Source of the DNA: Monoplex corrugatus
Taxonomy: Eukaryota; Mollusca; Gastropoda; Littorinimorpha; Ranellidae
Direction: 5' to 3'
DNA length: 64,000 nt
Assembly (NCBI GenBank): GCA_030674185.1
Contig: JAPXFY010000026.1
Coordinates: 49,340,246-49,404,245, forward strand
This document shows, in pieces, positions 37,505-49,000 of this stretch (position 1 is its first letter; each line of letters begins with the position of its first letter). The translations under genes were made by a program, and so were the position numbers. Below the pieces are notes generated by a model, which saw only the letters and a list, made by a program, of their open reading frames with translations, did not search any database and was not told the origin of the DNA.

Positions 37505-40500
37505 ATCAGCAGTGAAACTGGGCTGTTGGAATGTTCGAACAATGATGCCTGGGCTCTCCCAAGATCTGCAAGACATCAGCGACGCCAGAAAGACGGCCGG
37601 CATAAACAACGAGCTAAATAGGCTCAATGTGGACATTGCCACTCTGCAGGAAACACGGCTGGCTGATTCAGGAACACTAAAGGAAAGGAACTACACTTCT
37701 TCTGGCAAGGAAAGGGTTCTGATGCCCCCAAGAGAGTACGGAGTAAGGCTTTGCAGTAAGGAACAGCATGCTGAACATGATTGAACCAGGCAGCGGCGGT
37801 TCAGAGCGACTCTTGACTCTCCGCCTGAACACCACCGAAGGCTGTCACTGTCATCAGCGTTTATGCCCCAACTGTGTCCGCCTCTCCAGACGCCAAGGAT
37901 GAGTTCTACAAAATCTTGCATCAACCATAAGGAACATCCCCAGGACAGGACAACTTGTTCTTCTGGGCGACTTCAACGCCAGAGTGGGTGCAGACAATGA
38001 TTCATGCCCTCCTGCCTCGGCTCCTTTGGAGTGGGGAAAATGAATGAGAATGGACAGCGACTGCTTGAGTTTTGCGCCTGCCATGAACTGTGTGCATCGC
38101 ATTTTAGATTTGCAAGGTTGACGGTGAGCATGGTTTTTATGTTGTTGTTTTTTTTATCTTAACGGGTTGTTCTTTTCTTTTTGACGTGGTGTTAGCCCTG
38201 ATATGGCTCTAGTGGTCGGCTGGGCTATAAAGTATGAATTGAATTGAATTGAACTGTGCATCGCCAACTCCTCCTTCAAGACGAAGCCTCAACACAAAGT
38301 GTCCTGGAGGCACCCGCGCTCAAAACATTGGCACCAACTGGATCTTATCCTAGTAAGACGCGCCGCTATCAAAAACGTTCTCCACACTCGCTCTTACCAC
38401 AGCGCAGACTGCGACACAGACCCACTCTCTGATATGCTGCAAGATCAGGCTGCAACCAAAGAAGTTCCACAGCTTAAAGAAACAAGGGAACCCTCGCATC
38501 GACGTCAGCAAGATGTCTCAGCCAGATCTTGTAGAACAGTTCGCAGAGGCCTTTCAGAGAGAATACGATGTATTGCAGCCCAGAGACTCTGTCACAGAGA
38601 GATGGGAAACGCCATGAGACACCATGCACCGCATTGCTATGGCCACCTTTGGGAAGAAAATTGTGAAGTCCCACGACTGGTTTGAGGCCAAATCATCAGT
38701 TGACTCCCACTATTGAGGCCAAGCGCGCCACACTCACCGAGTATAAGCGGTCACCCAGTGAGAAGAACCTGCAAATGCTCAGGGCTGCCAGGAGTAAGGT
38801 TCAGCTTAACGCCAGGCGCTGCGCAAACGAATACTGGACAGCTCAGCGAAGAGATACAGAGTGCTGCTGAAAGAGGCAACATCCGAGGATTGTATGATGG
38901 CATCAAGAAGGCACTGGGACCAACACAGAGCAAGACCGCCCCCTCAAATCCTCCACTGGGGGAAGTAATCAGCGATCCTAGCCAACAAATGGAGAGATGG
39001 GCGGAACATTACTCTGACCTTTACTCCACAGAGAACACGGTGTCCCCCTCAGCCCTCGATGCCATCAAGTGCATACTGGTCATGGACGAATTTGACGCAG
39101 AGCTAACTGTGGACGAACTTGGCAAGGCCATTGATAGCCTGGCATCAGGCAAGGCACCTGGCAATGACGGAATTCCCCCAGACCTCATCTAGCACTGCAA
39201 GACTACTCTTCTGCACCCTTTGCACGCAGTCCTCTGTCAGTCTTGGAATGAAGAAGCTGTACTGCAGGACATGAGGGACGCCAAGATCGTCGCCCTGTAT
39301 AAAAATAAGGACGAAAGGAGCGACTGCAACATCTACAGAGGTATCTCGCTCCTCAGCATTGTTGGCATAGTCTACGCTCGGGTCCTCCTAATCCGCCTGC
39401 AGAAACTGGCTGAACGCGTCTACCCGAAATCACAGTGTGGTTTTCGAGCAGAGAGATCCCCGGTATACATGGTCTTTTCCCTCTGCCAAATCCAGGAGAA
39501 GTGCAGAGAGCAGCGGATGCCCCTGTATGTGGCATTCATTGACCTCACCAAGGCCTTTGACCTAGTCAGCAGAGATGGCCTTTTCGGGGCTCTCCGAAAG
39601 ATCGGCTGCCCCCCCCCCCCCCTCCAAACTGCACAGCTTAATTGATTCCTTCTACTCCAACATGAAAGGGACGGTGCAGTTCAATGAAAACCTCTCCAAG
39701 CCCTTCGACGTATGCAGCGGTGTGAAAGAAGGCTGCGTCCTGGCCGCAACCCTCTTTGGAATCTTCTTTGCTCTCCTCCTGAGGCATACGTTCAGCACAG
39801 CGCAAGAAGGGATCTACCTGCGGACCAGGTCAGATGACAGGCTCTTCAACCTCGCCTCCTTCAAAGCAAGGACAAAGGTCCGTGAAGCCCTCATCAGAGA
39901 CATGCTATTTGCCGACGATGCCGCAGTTGTGACCCACACTCAGCGAGACTTGCAGTCACTAATGGACCGCTTCTCCCCGGCCTGCAAAGATTTTGGTCTG
40001 ACCATCAGTCTTAAGAAGACAAACGTCCTGGGCCAAGACACGCCATCTCCACCAGCCATCACCATCGATGACTACGAGCTTGAAGCCATCCATCAATTCA
40101 CCTATCTTGGGTCCACCATCACCGATAACCTCTCCCTTGATACAGAGATCGACAAGACGATCGGGAAGGCAGCCACAACACTTGCCTGCCTCACACAAAG
40201 GGTGTGGACAAATCCCAAGCTGACCACGAAGACAAGGATGGCTGTATACCATGCCTGTGTCCTCAGCACCTTGCTGTATGGCAGCGAGGCGTGGACCACA
40301 TATGCCCATCAGGAAAAAAGGCTCAATACCTTCCACCTGAGAAGCTACGGCGCATACTCGGCATTTCCTGGCAAGACAAGGTGACCAACACCGAAGTCCT
40401 GACCCGCGCTGGCCTTCCAATCATGTATACCATGCTGAGACAGCGTCGGCTGCGCTGGCTGGGCCACGTTCGCCGCATGGAAGATGGTGGCATCCCAAAA

Positions 40501-40775
40501 GACATCCTTTATGGTGAGCTTGCACAGGACAGAGAAACACTGGCCGCTCACAGCTGAGATACAAAGATGTTTGCAAACGTGACATGAAGGCGCTTGAGAT
40601 CAACACTGAGTCCTGGGAGGACCTTGCAGATGACCGCAACAGCTGGAGAAACACTCTCAAGAAACAGCTGCAGATTGGTGAGGACATGCGACGGCTGCGA
40701 CAGAGACTGCCTCTCTGGCATTGGTCTCTACAGTCACAGGCGACGCTGCTTGGACCAAGCAGACAGCCCAACTAG
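37505..40775 (+). pseudogene. RTE-type EN-RT polyprotein, many frameshifts
   Basis: The endonuclease begins KLGCWNVRTMMPGLSQDLQD and has VDIATLQETRL, LLGDFNARVG (about 37963) and VSWRHPRSKHWHQLDLILVR (about 38300). RT: DSLASGKAPGNDGIP (about 39145), VAFIDLTKAFDLVSRDGLF (about 39531), GVKEGCVLAATLFGIFFALL (about 39721), LFADDAAVVTHTQ (about 39907) and YLGSTITDNLSLDTEIDKTI. C-terminal part: LRRILGISWQDKVTNTEVLT and LRWLGHVRRMEDGGIPKDIL (about 40450). At least seven frame changes and a stop at 39190. RTE elements encode endonuclease plus RT in one protein and no RNase H, as seen here. It aligns along its length with 46852-49959. Confidence 0.85.
38085..38264 (+). mobile_element. 150-bp I-LINE tail inserted in the RTE endonuclease
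   Basis: Bases 38101-38250 run from ATTTTAGATTTGCAAGGTTG to TATAAAGTATGAATTGAATT. The flanks are GAACTGTGTGCATCGC at 38085-38100 and GAACTGTGCATCGC at 38251-38264, a target-site duplication that differs by one TG. It is the youngest layer of a three-level nest. Confidence 0.92.
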
Positions 40776-41107
40776 ACATTAGGTCGGATGTACTTTATCC
40801 ATGGTCAGCCATGACAGAAGGCGGCCTACTACTAGCCCTGATATGGTTCTAGTAGTCGGCTGGGCTATAAGCAATATGAACTGAACTGAGGTTGTGAACC
40901 GTTAAGGAGTCGCGAATGCGTATGTCTGGATGGTAAAGTTCCAAGGTCAAGGTCATATGGATCAGAAAAAAATACCTTAAATCGGCGCTTCTTGATGAAG
41001 ATACGTGAATGAAGTTTTCATGGCACATTTGTTCCTTTGTCTCTTGAGCAAGCATTACTGTATTGTGACTTTTCCTTTGTATTGGAAAATATAGATCATC
41101 TGTTCAT

Positions 41108-41157
41108 AAAATCCATTCATTCATTCATTCATTCATTCATTCATTCATTCATTCTTT
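41108..41157. repeat. (ATTC)n microsatellite
   Basis: About twelve ATTC units. Confidence 0.95.
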
Positions 41158-41159
41158 CA

Positions 41160-41365
41160 AAATTTTCTGGGATGCGTGTTTGTGCGTTGTTTTGCTCACA
41201 CTGTGCGGGTGGTATATTGCTGCATAGTCTGCATTATCCTGTCTTTGGTGAGCGTGTATGCTGGGCAAACGTTTTCATGTTCTGTGAGCCACCAGACACT
41301 TGACTGAGCGGGATTAAACCTCGGACCTCACGATTGGAAGTTTGACGTCTTGACTGTTGCGCATG
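41160..41365 (-). mobile_element. Possible tRNA-headed SINE, snail type, minus strand
   Basis: On the minus strand GAGGTTTAATCCC resembles a B box, then TGGTGGCTCACAGAACATG and TTGCCCAGCATACACGCTCA. The latter recalls the 'ccagcatg' segment of the snail repeat suggested at 2640. No clear A box. It lies between two ATTC/GTTC microsatellites. Confidence 0.35.
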
Positions 41366-41367
41366 TC

Positions 41368-41452
41368 GTTCGTTCGTTAGTTCGTATTCATTCATTCATT
41401 CATTCGTTCATTCGTTCATTCGTTCATTCATTCGTTCGTTTGTTCGTTCGTA
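41368..41452. repeat. (GTTC/ATTC)n microsatellite
   Basis: Mixed GTTC and ATTC units over about 85 bp. Confidence 0.9.
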
Positions 41453-41460
41453 TGTCATTC

Positions 41461-42008
41461 TCCCCCATGTTGATGTCAGGGTCTATTTCAGTATAAACAG
41501 TATCCCCACCTTCTGGAAAGTCTGTGCTAGCAATGCCCTCTTTTCTGTCACTCTCTTTGTTTCTGCCTTGTTCCTTTGCTTTCTGTCATTTCTTCCTATC
41601 GTTATCTGCTTTGCTGGTCCATTCACCTGCATGCGTTCGATAAAGTCTTACGTACTCACTCTTAGCATTGATAATTGGGTAGATAATTGGGTACAAGTAC
41701 AAAGTGCATTTTTGGCTCTAGGGAGGTGAGATATGCGGAAGCAATTTTAGATTATTTGGTTTTTATGTATGCTTTGGTCTCCTAAGGCAATGCTTATATT
41801 TGTATTCTGGTGTTTTTTTTTAATCCCCTGTGCGATAAGTTGGACGGAGTGGTCAACGCTGGGGGCATCTCCTTAGATTGTGTGCGCGAATGCAATTATA
41901 TGTGCACTTAATTTTCTGTTTTATTTTGTTTTTTTCCTGAAGTTTTGTGTTTTGAAGCAGTTGTAACCCTCTACGCAGTCGGCTGGGCTTTAAACAATAA
42001 CAATAACC
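41461..42008 (+). mobile_element. D dispersed repeat, near full length
   Basis: TCCCCCATGTTGATGTCAGG, TTTCAGTATAAACAGTATCC, TAATTGGGTAGATAATTGGG (a local duplication), GATATGCGGAAGCAATTTTA, TGTGTGCGCGAATGCAATTA and the tail CAGTCGGCTGGGCTTTAAAC AATAACAATAAC. Confidence 0.9.
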
Positions 42009-42088
42009 ACCCATCCCTCCATCCATCCATCCATCCATCCATCCATCCATCCATCCATCCATCCATCCATCCATCCATCCATCCATTC
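42009..42088. repeat. (CATC)n microsatellite
   Basis: About 19 CATC units directly after the D tail, which may have been seeded by that tail or may have been its target. Confidence 0.95.
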
Positions 42089-42129
42089 ACCGCTTGCTGG
42101 TAATTTTGAGTTAAGGACCAGTTGCGTAC

Positions 42130-42830
42130 TTTGTTCTGTTTATGCATTTGTATTCAGGTTTTCTTTAAATCGCTGTGGTGATAAATTGGGCGTAATGGTC
42201 AGCACTAGTGCGTATCTTTGCATTATTTTCGTGAATGTAATGATATACGTATCTAACTTTTCTGTTGTTTTTTTTCCTCAGTCACCGACGTGAGTGAGTG
42301 AGTGTGTGTGTGTGTGTGTGTGAGAGAGAGTGTTGTGTGAGGGAGTGTTGTGTGAGGGAGTGTTGTGTGAGTAAGTGAGGGAGTGTTGTGTGTGTGTGTG
42401 GTCTGAAATGGTTATAGCTCTGACATGACTGTAAGCTTTAAACACTAATAATGATAATCTTCATGTAATGTATGTGTGTATGTGATTTTACGTGTTTTTC
42501 TTTAATCGCATTTTAGACATGCAATGTTGACGGTGAGCATGGTTTTTAACTGTTGTCTTTTATCTTAACGGGTTGTTCTTTTCTTTTTGACGTGGTGTTA
42601 GCCCTGATATGGCTCTAGTGGTCGGCTGGGCTATAAGCAATATGAACTGAAATGTAATGTGTGTGATCTTAGATGGTTATAGCTCTGACATGACTGTAAG
42701 ATTTAAATACTAATAATGATAATCTTCATGTAGCGTGTGTGGTCTAAAAGATTTATAGCTCTGACATGGCTGTAAACTTTAAACACTAATAATGACAGTC
42801 TTGTCTTCTGTTTTCAGTGTGGCAGTGCTC
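42130..42830 (+). repeat. D fragment with its tail triplicated, split by an I tail
   Basis: D internal part at 42140-42285 ('gtgataaattgggcgtaatg'), a GTGT/GTTGTGTGAGGGA microsatellite (42290-42400), then three ~70-bp units of GGTTATAGCTCTGACATGAC, TGTAAGCTTTAAACACTAAT, AATGATAATCTTCATGTA (about 42400-42470, 42660-42735 and 42740-42800). An I-LINE tail (42484-42651) sits between the first and second. Confidence 0.75.
42484..42651 (+). mobile_element. I-LINE tail insertion in the triplicated unit
   Basis: ATTTTACGTGTTTTTCTTTA to GGCTATAAGCAATATGAACT GA. The flanks share ATGTAATGT(A)TGTGTG, left 42459-42483 and right from 42652, an approximate target-site duplication in slightly repetitive DNA. 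Confidence 0.8.
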
Positions 42831-44611
42831 GTTAACCGTTGTATGCCCGACAGTTGACGGCGTGTTGGTGCCCTAGTCACAATCCGCTTCGTGCCCAGAA
42901 GCTCGGTAATGCAAGCCAGTGAATGGATATCTGGATACTTGACGTACGACACACGCTTCTGGAGAACTTGGATACTTGTGTGAGGAGGGGATTTTAATAC
43001 ACGACATACTTCTGAGAAATGTGGAGACCTTAATCGTTTGAGACCAGACGTACCAGCGAAAGACTTGGTGACATTGCTTATTGGCGAATTGTGTAGCCTG
43101 TGTTAAATACTGCAGAAAAGAGAGTGTATTAAATATTGGAAAAGGAAGTGTAGTAAATGTTGAAGGAGTGTTTTCATTTTGTATTGAAGGACAGAGTAGA
43201 ATCCTTTATATATTTGGTTACAGAAAGGACGTATCGTGCATGTTTAAATAAATTGGTGTATAGTTTACATACTGGCGTAGGAACTGATGATCTTATAGTC
43301 TGGTGAGAGAACTGTGTACGTTTTAGCCTGACACTACGGCGACAAAAATATTTTCTGTGTTTTGGAGGAAGCGAGAATTGCATCGCTTAGGGGAAGGTGC
43401 AGAGATCTCAAACCTCAGTGAAAAAAAAACTGTATTCGGTAGAGGCTTTCTTGGATGGATAAATACTGTGAGTAAAAAGAGCCTAGACACTTCACGGATA
43501 ACGTGAAACGGGTGGATACTTTATACAGATTCAGGAAAGTGTTGGTATTTGATTGAACTGGAAGTTTCTTCAAACAGGGTATCAATTCCACGTGCACTAA
43601 CACCACTGTGGTCTCTGAACTGTGTCAGAGAAGTGACATACCTTATGCGCTCAGTGAGAGGGATATGCACATCTCAAGCCTTATGGAGTGTATTTGTTCA
43701 CGGACTGAGTGAAACTGCCAGATAGTGCAGGCGTGGATATTTCACATTCTTTTTAAACGGGTGAGTACTTCACAGCTGATTCAAAAGAGGTGGACCCAAC
43801 ATTTCGCCAAAACGGGTAGATACCACATAATCGGGTGGATCTAGTGGTTACTCCTGTGTTTAAGAGAACATTCGCAGACTTGAAATAACAGATGGACACC
43901 TCATGGCCTGAATAAAATTGGTGGATATTTTTGAAACGGGACAAAAGGGTTAGACACGTGACGAAACTGGTGAAACGGGTAGACAATTCCGTGAGAGAGC
44001 AAGAAGAAAGAGATACTGAGGATCTAGCAAATGGGTAAATACTTTATATATTAATTAAAGCACGTGGAAACCCTAAAATTGAGAGAAACAGGTGAATATT
44101 AAGTTCAACGGACTCGCACAAAAGGGGTGGATTCCTCGAAGATTAGGTAAAACAAACCCTGTGCCTCACATTAAACCTCGCAAAATACGACGGGCAGGCC
44201 TACATACCAGGAGCTTGAGAGAAACGATAGATACCTTGCGATAGGTGCAAAAGTCTGTGGATACTAAACGGACCTAGTTAAAGCGAGTACATCACCTCAT
44301 CAGACAAAAAAAGAAGCGGGTGGCTGCTTTACCGGACTGGGCACGGGGGGTGGCCGGCAAGTGTATGGCAGGGGTGGCTGGCAGAGGCTTTCTGGGTAGG
44401 TCGGCGACCACCGCCTCCTCTGCCGCCGCTGCGGGCGCTTCGCCGACTGCGCGGGGCGCCGAATGGCTGCAGACTGTGCGCAAGATGGGGTCGAGCCCTA
44501 GCTCTCCTGTGGCCGACGCCAGCGAAAAGTTCTGGGTCCCCCCCGGCGTCCTGGAAAGAAAACGAGCCCAGAGTCTCGTTCCTGCAGTGTCCCGTCAAGG
44601 CAGCGATGAAG
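42818..44611 (+). other. Candidate host exon, mostly leader-like, strong donor
   Basis: TTGTCTTCTGTTTTCAG ends at 42817 (good acceptor) and GATGAAG/GTGAGTGG at 44611/44612 is an excellent donor. Between them is about 1.8 kb without any of the window's transposon families. The first 1.45 kb has stops in all frames and a loosely periodic motif (GGGTGGATACTT and variants), so it would be untranslated. The last part is GC-rich and open. Whether the acceptor is used, or the transcript simply starts inside this stretch, cannot be told from sequence. Confidence 0.4.
44365..44611 (+). CDS. Candidate first coding exon of a host gene
   Basis: Frame open from a stop at 44275. The first ATG is at 44365 (MAGVAGRGFLGRSATTASSA). 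An Ala/Ser/Gly-rich stretch is followed by WLQTVRKMGSSPSSPVADAS and SEKFWVPPGVLERKRAQSLV, ending in phase 1 at the GTGAGT donor (44612). 82 codons are present. Composition differs sharply from the flanking DNA: GC-rich, rich in codons ending G or C. The KFWVPPGVLERKRAQSL segment looks like a conserved motif, but I cannot name the protein. An upstream start is possible, because the frame continues back to 44278 without an ATG. The intron side carries an I-LINE tail and a D repeat, as expected for intronic DNA. It could still be a chance open stretch in GC-rich DNA. Confidence 0.4.
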
Positions 44612-44880
44612 GTGAGTGGATGTTTTGGTGTTTGTTTGGCGTTGGAGGTGTTTGGGGCTTAGTTAGGGTTGGGAGGAGGGGTGATAGGGTGCGTGTGTGG
44701 TGTAGGGGTGGGGGTGGGGGCTCACGGAATGAAGCGCTCGTATATTTGTTGACAGGAACACATTCATTAAGACGTAGAGAAACACATTTGGGACTTTTAA
44801 GACATAGAGGAACACATTCAGGACTTGAAGATGTTGGTGGACGGGTTGTGTGGGTCAGAGGGTTAATGTTTCCATCATTT

Positions 44881-45144
44881 GAGTGGTGTCCTGATGCAGT
44901 TTTCCAGTTTTTACAAGAGATCAATAGATTTCACCTGATATATTTCGTCCAAGAATGTTTTTTTCTAATGGTATATTAGACTTGCAAGGTTAACGATGAG
45001 CATGGTTTTTAACTGTTGTCTTTTATCTTAACGGGTTGTCTTTTTTTTTCTTTTTTTTTTTTTTTGGACGTGGTGGTGTTAGCACTGATGTGGCTCTAGT
45101 AGTCAGCTGGGCTATAAACAATATGAACTGATCCGAGTGGTGTC
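44881..45144 (+). mobile_element. 244-bp I-LINE 3' end insertion with TSD
   Basis: Bases 44891-45134 include the last ~17 codons of ORF2 (CTGATGCAGTTTTCCAGTTT) plus the 3' UTR, ending GGCTATAAACAATATGAACT. A perfect 10-bp duplication GAGTGGTGTC lies at 44881-44890 and 45135-45144. It falls in the putative intron after 44611. Confidence 0.92.
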
Positions 45145-45354
45145 AGGTTGTTGTTTCATAGGTCCATTACCTCACTCCCTCATTATTTAAAAGATATTGT
45201 CAGTGCATAGGGTTTTGCGCAGACACAAGGAGTCAGCTTTACAATTACTAGCAGATTTGCGTGAGTCGCATATGGAATTGTCGCATTGTGATCAACCCCT
45301 CTTGAACAAATTACTATCGATCATTGTTGTTACTTCCATACCACACACCTCCTA
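45145..45354. other. Single-copy stretch between two insertions
   Basis: An open frame (LRRHKESALQLLADLRESHM and on) runs through 45197-45350 into the D repeat. It has no ATG near its start and no recognised family. It may be coincidental or a remnant exon. Confidence 0.3.
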
Positions 45355-45890
45355 CAGTGGGGATGCCGGGGGCTCTTTCAGTATAAATAGTATCCCCATC
45401 TTCTAGAAATTCTGTACTAGAATTTTCCTCTTTTCTGTCACTGTTTTTGCTTTGCTCCTTTGCTTCCTGTCATTTCTTCTTATCACTTTGTCTTGTTGGT
45501 CCATTTACCTGTATGCGTTCAGTGGAGTCGTACATACTTTGTCTTAGGATTTGTATTTGGGTACACGTGTCAAGTGCACTTTTGGCTATACGGAGCCGTG
45601 ATGTGCAGAAGCAATTTTAGGTAATTTAGGCTTTTTTTACGAGGGAGTTTTATGTTCTTAGTTATGTTTACATTTGTATTTAGGTTTGTGTTTTTTTAAT
45701 CCCCTGGTGATAAATTTTGGATGGGGTGGTCAGTTCCACGGGCATATTCGTAGATTTTGTAAGCGCATGCATTGGTCTGTACTCTTAATTTTCTTTTCCA
45801 GATTTTTTTTTTTATTCCTGTGAGGTATGGCGTACGTTTTGAGATGTTTTGCCCTCATATGGGTCTGCGCAGTCTGCAAGGCTTTAACCC
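45355..45890 (+). mobile_element. D dispersed repeat, near full length
   Basis: CAGTGGGGATGCCGGGGGCT, TTTCAGTATAAATAGTATCC, TTTGGGTACACGTGTCAAGT, GATTTTGTAAGCGCATGCAT and the tail GCGCAGTCTGCAAGGCTTTA. The tail end is diverged. Confidence 0.88.
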
Positions 45891-45984
45891 TTTGACTCCT
45901 GCACGTTATCTACCAACTGCAAAAACTTAACCCTTTCATTCCCTCGCCCTATCCATTAGCTTCCTGCTGGTGGATAGGATGAGG

Positions 45985-45986
45985 GA

Positions 45987-46028
<42 letters not shown>
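45985..46028. repeat. (TA)n-(TG)n microsatellite
   Basis: ATATATATATATGTGTGTGT directly before the RTE leader. Its TA part matches the TA run after the RTE at 50010. Confidence 0.9.
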
Positions 46029-46029
<1 letters not shown>

Positions 46030-49000
46030 ATAGCCGAGGGGTGGCAATGGGGAAAAGCTCCCATTGTCTATAAAATGCCCCTCACGGCGCGCGTCTCCAA
46101 CAGCCTCTGACAACTAAGTCCAGCTCCTAGCCTGCTCGTGTGGCTTAGATATAAACCCGGCGGAACTGCTACTACTGATAGGAGAAGGGGTGAAGGCGGG
46201 TTACTGGCGCCTGAAAACCAGTGCTTTGGGTAGATGGGGCTCATCAGTCTGGGAAGACAGCTCATCTAAGAGAAGGAAAACTCTTGATTTCAAACCTCCG
46301 CTGCCTTGCGGCCATACCCACTCATAGGAAAGGCTTCGGGAGTCAACCCTGAGTAAAAATCCGGAGCAGGAGTCCCCAAGGCAGTCCGAGGCTGTATACA
46401 GCAACGTTCTGGCAACTCCTGCGACGGCACTGGAACCATGTGTATCGGCGCTTGCCTTTCCAATGGACCATTCCAGCGACGTGGGTCTGCTGCATGGGTA
46501 ACAGCTTGCCCTCCACACTTACTTACCCAGGCCTTGCGCTCTGGAGAGGTCACTCCAGCTTCGCTTTGCAGCGTCGACTAAACACGGGAAGTAGCAGTTT
46601 ACCGGTTTTAAGTCTGCATACTCAATTGGCGTAGAGTCAGACGCCAGGGGCTGCTTCCGACGGTGGGAGAGGTCATCGCATCTCACTGGGCAGCTACCGC
46701 CCGCCTTAAGCTGGGCAGCCCCCAGCCAGTAAGGTGCTGCCCCGCCACGGTCCGTTAGCCTCACTGGGTGCGTGGGGTTTAGGGTGAAAACCGACAAGCG
46801 GATCGACAACTGTGCACCAGGCAACAGAAAAATGAAAACTCCCGCCTGAAATTGGGCACGTGGAACGTGAGGACAATGACACCAGGCTTTTCTGACGACC
46901 TGCAGGAAGTAAATGATGCTCGCAAGACAGCCGTCATCCACAGAGAACTGAGCAGACTGCAGGTGGACATCGTCGCCCTTCAAGAAACCAGGCTCCCAGA
47001 AACAGGATCTGTGAGGGAGAGAGACTTCACCCTGTTCTGGCAGGGCAAACCATCAGACGAGGTCAGAGAACACGGCGTGGGATTCGCAGTTAGAAACAGA
47101 TTATTGGGGTCCATAACCCCACCAGCAGAAGGAACAGAGCGAATCCTGTCTCTCCGACTCCAGACATCCTCAGGACCAGTCAGTCTAATCAGTGCCTATG
47201 CACCAACTTTGGCATCCACAGCAGAAGCAAAAGACAAGTCTTATGACGACCTCAGTGCTGCTATAAGGAGAATTCCTGACAGAGAACTACTGTTCATCGC
47301 CGGCGATTTCAACGCCAGAGTGGGTGTCGATTACAACTCCTGGCCCACCTGCTTGGGTCAGTTCGGCACTGGGAAAATGAACGAGAATGGCCAGCGCCTG
47401 CTAGAGCTCTGTTGTCATCATGGGTTGTGCGTCAGTAACACCTTCTTCAACACGAAGCCTCAGCATCGAGTCTCCTGGAGACACCCGCGATCCAAACACT
47501 GGCACCAGCTCGACCTGATCCTCACCAGACGTGTCAAACTTTCCAGCATCAAGATCACTCGCAGCTACCAGAGCGCCGATTGTGACACTGACCACTCTTT
47601 GGTGTGCAGCAATGTGAAGCTCCGCGCGAAGAGACTGCACCGTACGAGAAAGGAGGGCCGATCTCGCATCGACACCAGCAAAACACGCGATCAAAGAAAA
47701 GTGGAGGAGTTTGCGCGTGTGTTGGAGGATTCTCTCCCTGGCCCACCCACTGCAAATGCCCAAGACCGATGGGAACACTTCAGAGATGCTGTCTACAATG
47801 CCGCCATGTCTACATTTGGCAAAAAGACCAGCAAGTCAGCTGATTGGTTCGAAGCCCACTCAGAAGAAATGACACCAGTCATCGAGGCCAAGAGAAACGC
47901 CTTGACGGCATACAAAACCAATCCCAGTGAGCAGAACCTCCAGGTTCTCCGTGCTGCTCGCAGCAAAGTCTAGGAGTGTGCCAGACAATGCGCCAATGGC
48001 TATTGGCTTCAGCTTTGCTCCCAGTCAGACTGCAGCTGACACAGGCAACATCAAGGCAATGTATGAAGGCATCAAGCAGGCATTGGGCCCAACACAAAAG
48101 AAAACTGCCCCTTTGAAATCAGCTACAGGGGAGGTGATTCAAGACAGAGAACAACAGATGGAGCGCTGGGTAGAACACTACACTGAGCTATATGCAAGGG
48201 AAACTGTAGTCTCAGAAGACGCCCTGAATGCCATAGAGTGCCTACCAGAGCTGGAAGAGCTTGACAGAGAACCAACCATAGATGAGCTCAGCGAAGCCCT
48301 GGACTCTCTTGCCTCTGGCAAGGCACCAGGGAAAGACAGTATTCCCGCCGAAGTACTGAAGTGCTGCAAAGAGACACTCATCACCGAGTTGCATGAAATC
48401 CTCTGCCTCTATTGGAGTGAAGGCGAAGTACCACAAGACATGAGGGATGCTAACGTCGTCACACTGTACAAAAACAAAGGTGACAGAAGCGATTGCATAA
48501 TTATCGCGGCATATCCCTCCTCAGTATCGTTGGGAAAGTCTTTGCACGAGTAGTACTGAAGAGGCTCCAGGTACTCGCAGAGCAAGTCCACCCTGAATCG
48601 CAGTGCGGGTTCCGTGCCAACAGATCCACTATAGACATGATCTTCTCCCTCAAACAACTTCAGGAGAAATGCAGGGAGCAAAGGCAGCCACTCTTCGTTG
48701 CCTTCATAGACCTCACAAAGGCCTTCGATCTGGTCAGTAGGGATGGCCTCTTCAAAATCCTTCCCAAGATTGGATGTCCACCCAAACTTCTCAGCATCAT
48801 CAGATCCTTCCACGAAGACATGAAAGTCACCGTCGTCTTTGACGGCTCAACATCAGCTGCCTTCAACGTACGGAGTGGAGTGAAACAGGGTTGCGTCCTG
48901 GCTCCCACCCTGTTTGGAATCTTCTTTGCTGTGATGCTGAAACACGCATTCGGTCCTGCAGCTGAAGGCATATACCTCCGAACCAGGACAGACGGAAAGC

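Larger units (their letters stand above)
37492..40842 (+). mobile_element. RTE family A element with TSD, itself invaded
   Basis: About 3.3 kb (37502-40832) of an RTE-like LINE, starting just upstream of the endonuclease and lacking the leader seen at 46030. The flanking duplication is TAGTCCTGAT at 37492-37501 and TAGCCCTGAT at 40833-40842 (10 bp, one difference). A 150-bp I-LINE tail is inserted at 38100. The copy ends 'tactttatccatggtcagcc', without the TA repeat seen at the end of the other copy. Confidence 0.88.
37340..40895 (+). mobile_element. I-LINE tail split by an RTE element
   Basis: The tail pieces are 37340-37501 (GATTTCACCTGATCTGATTT ... TTAGTCCTGAT) and 40843-40895 (ATGGTTCTAGTAGTCGGCTG, GGCTATAAGCAATATGAACT, GAACTGAGG). 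Joined, they give one ordinary tail. The RTE at 37502-40832 interrupts it. Confidence 0.88.

Noticed and set aside
43174..43986. Minus-strand short frames with repeated STRFT-like peptides
   Set aside because: They reflect the degenerate GGGTGGATAC motif of that region read backwards. Frames are short and interrupted.
45197..45406. Open frame LRRHKESALQLLADLRESHM as a gene
   Set aside because: No ATG at a sensible position, it runs into the D repeat, and there is no recognised domain. Left as an unexplained single-copy stretch.
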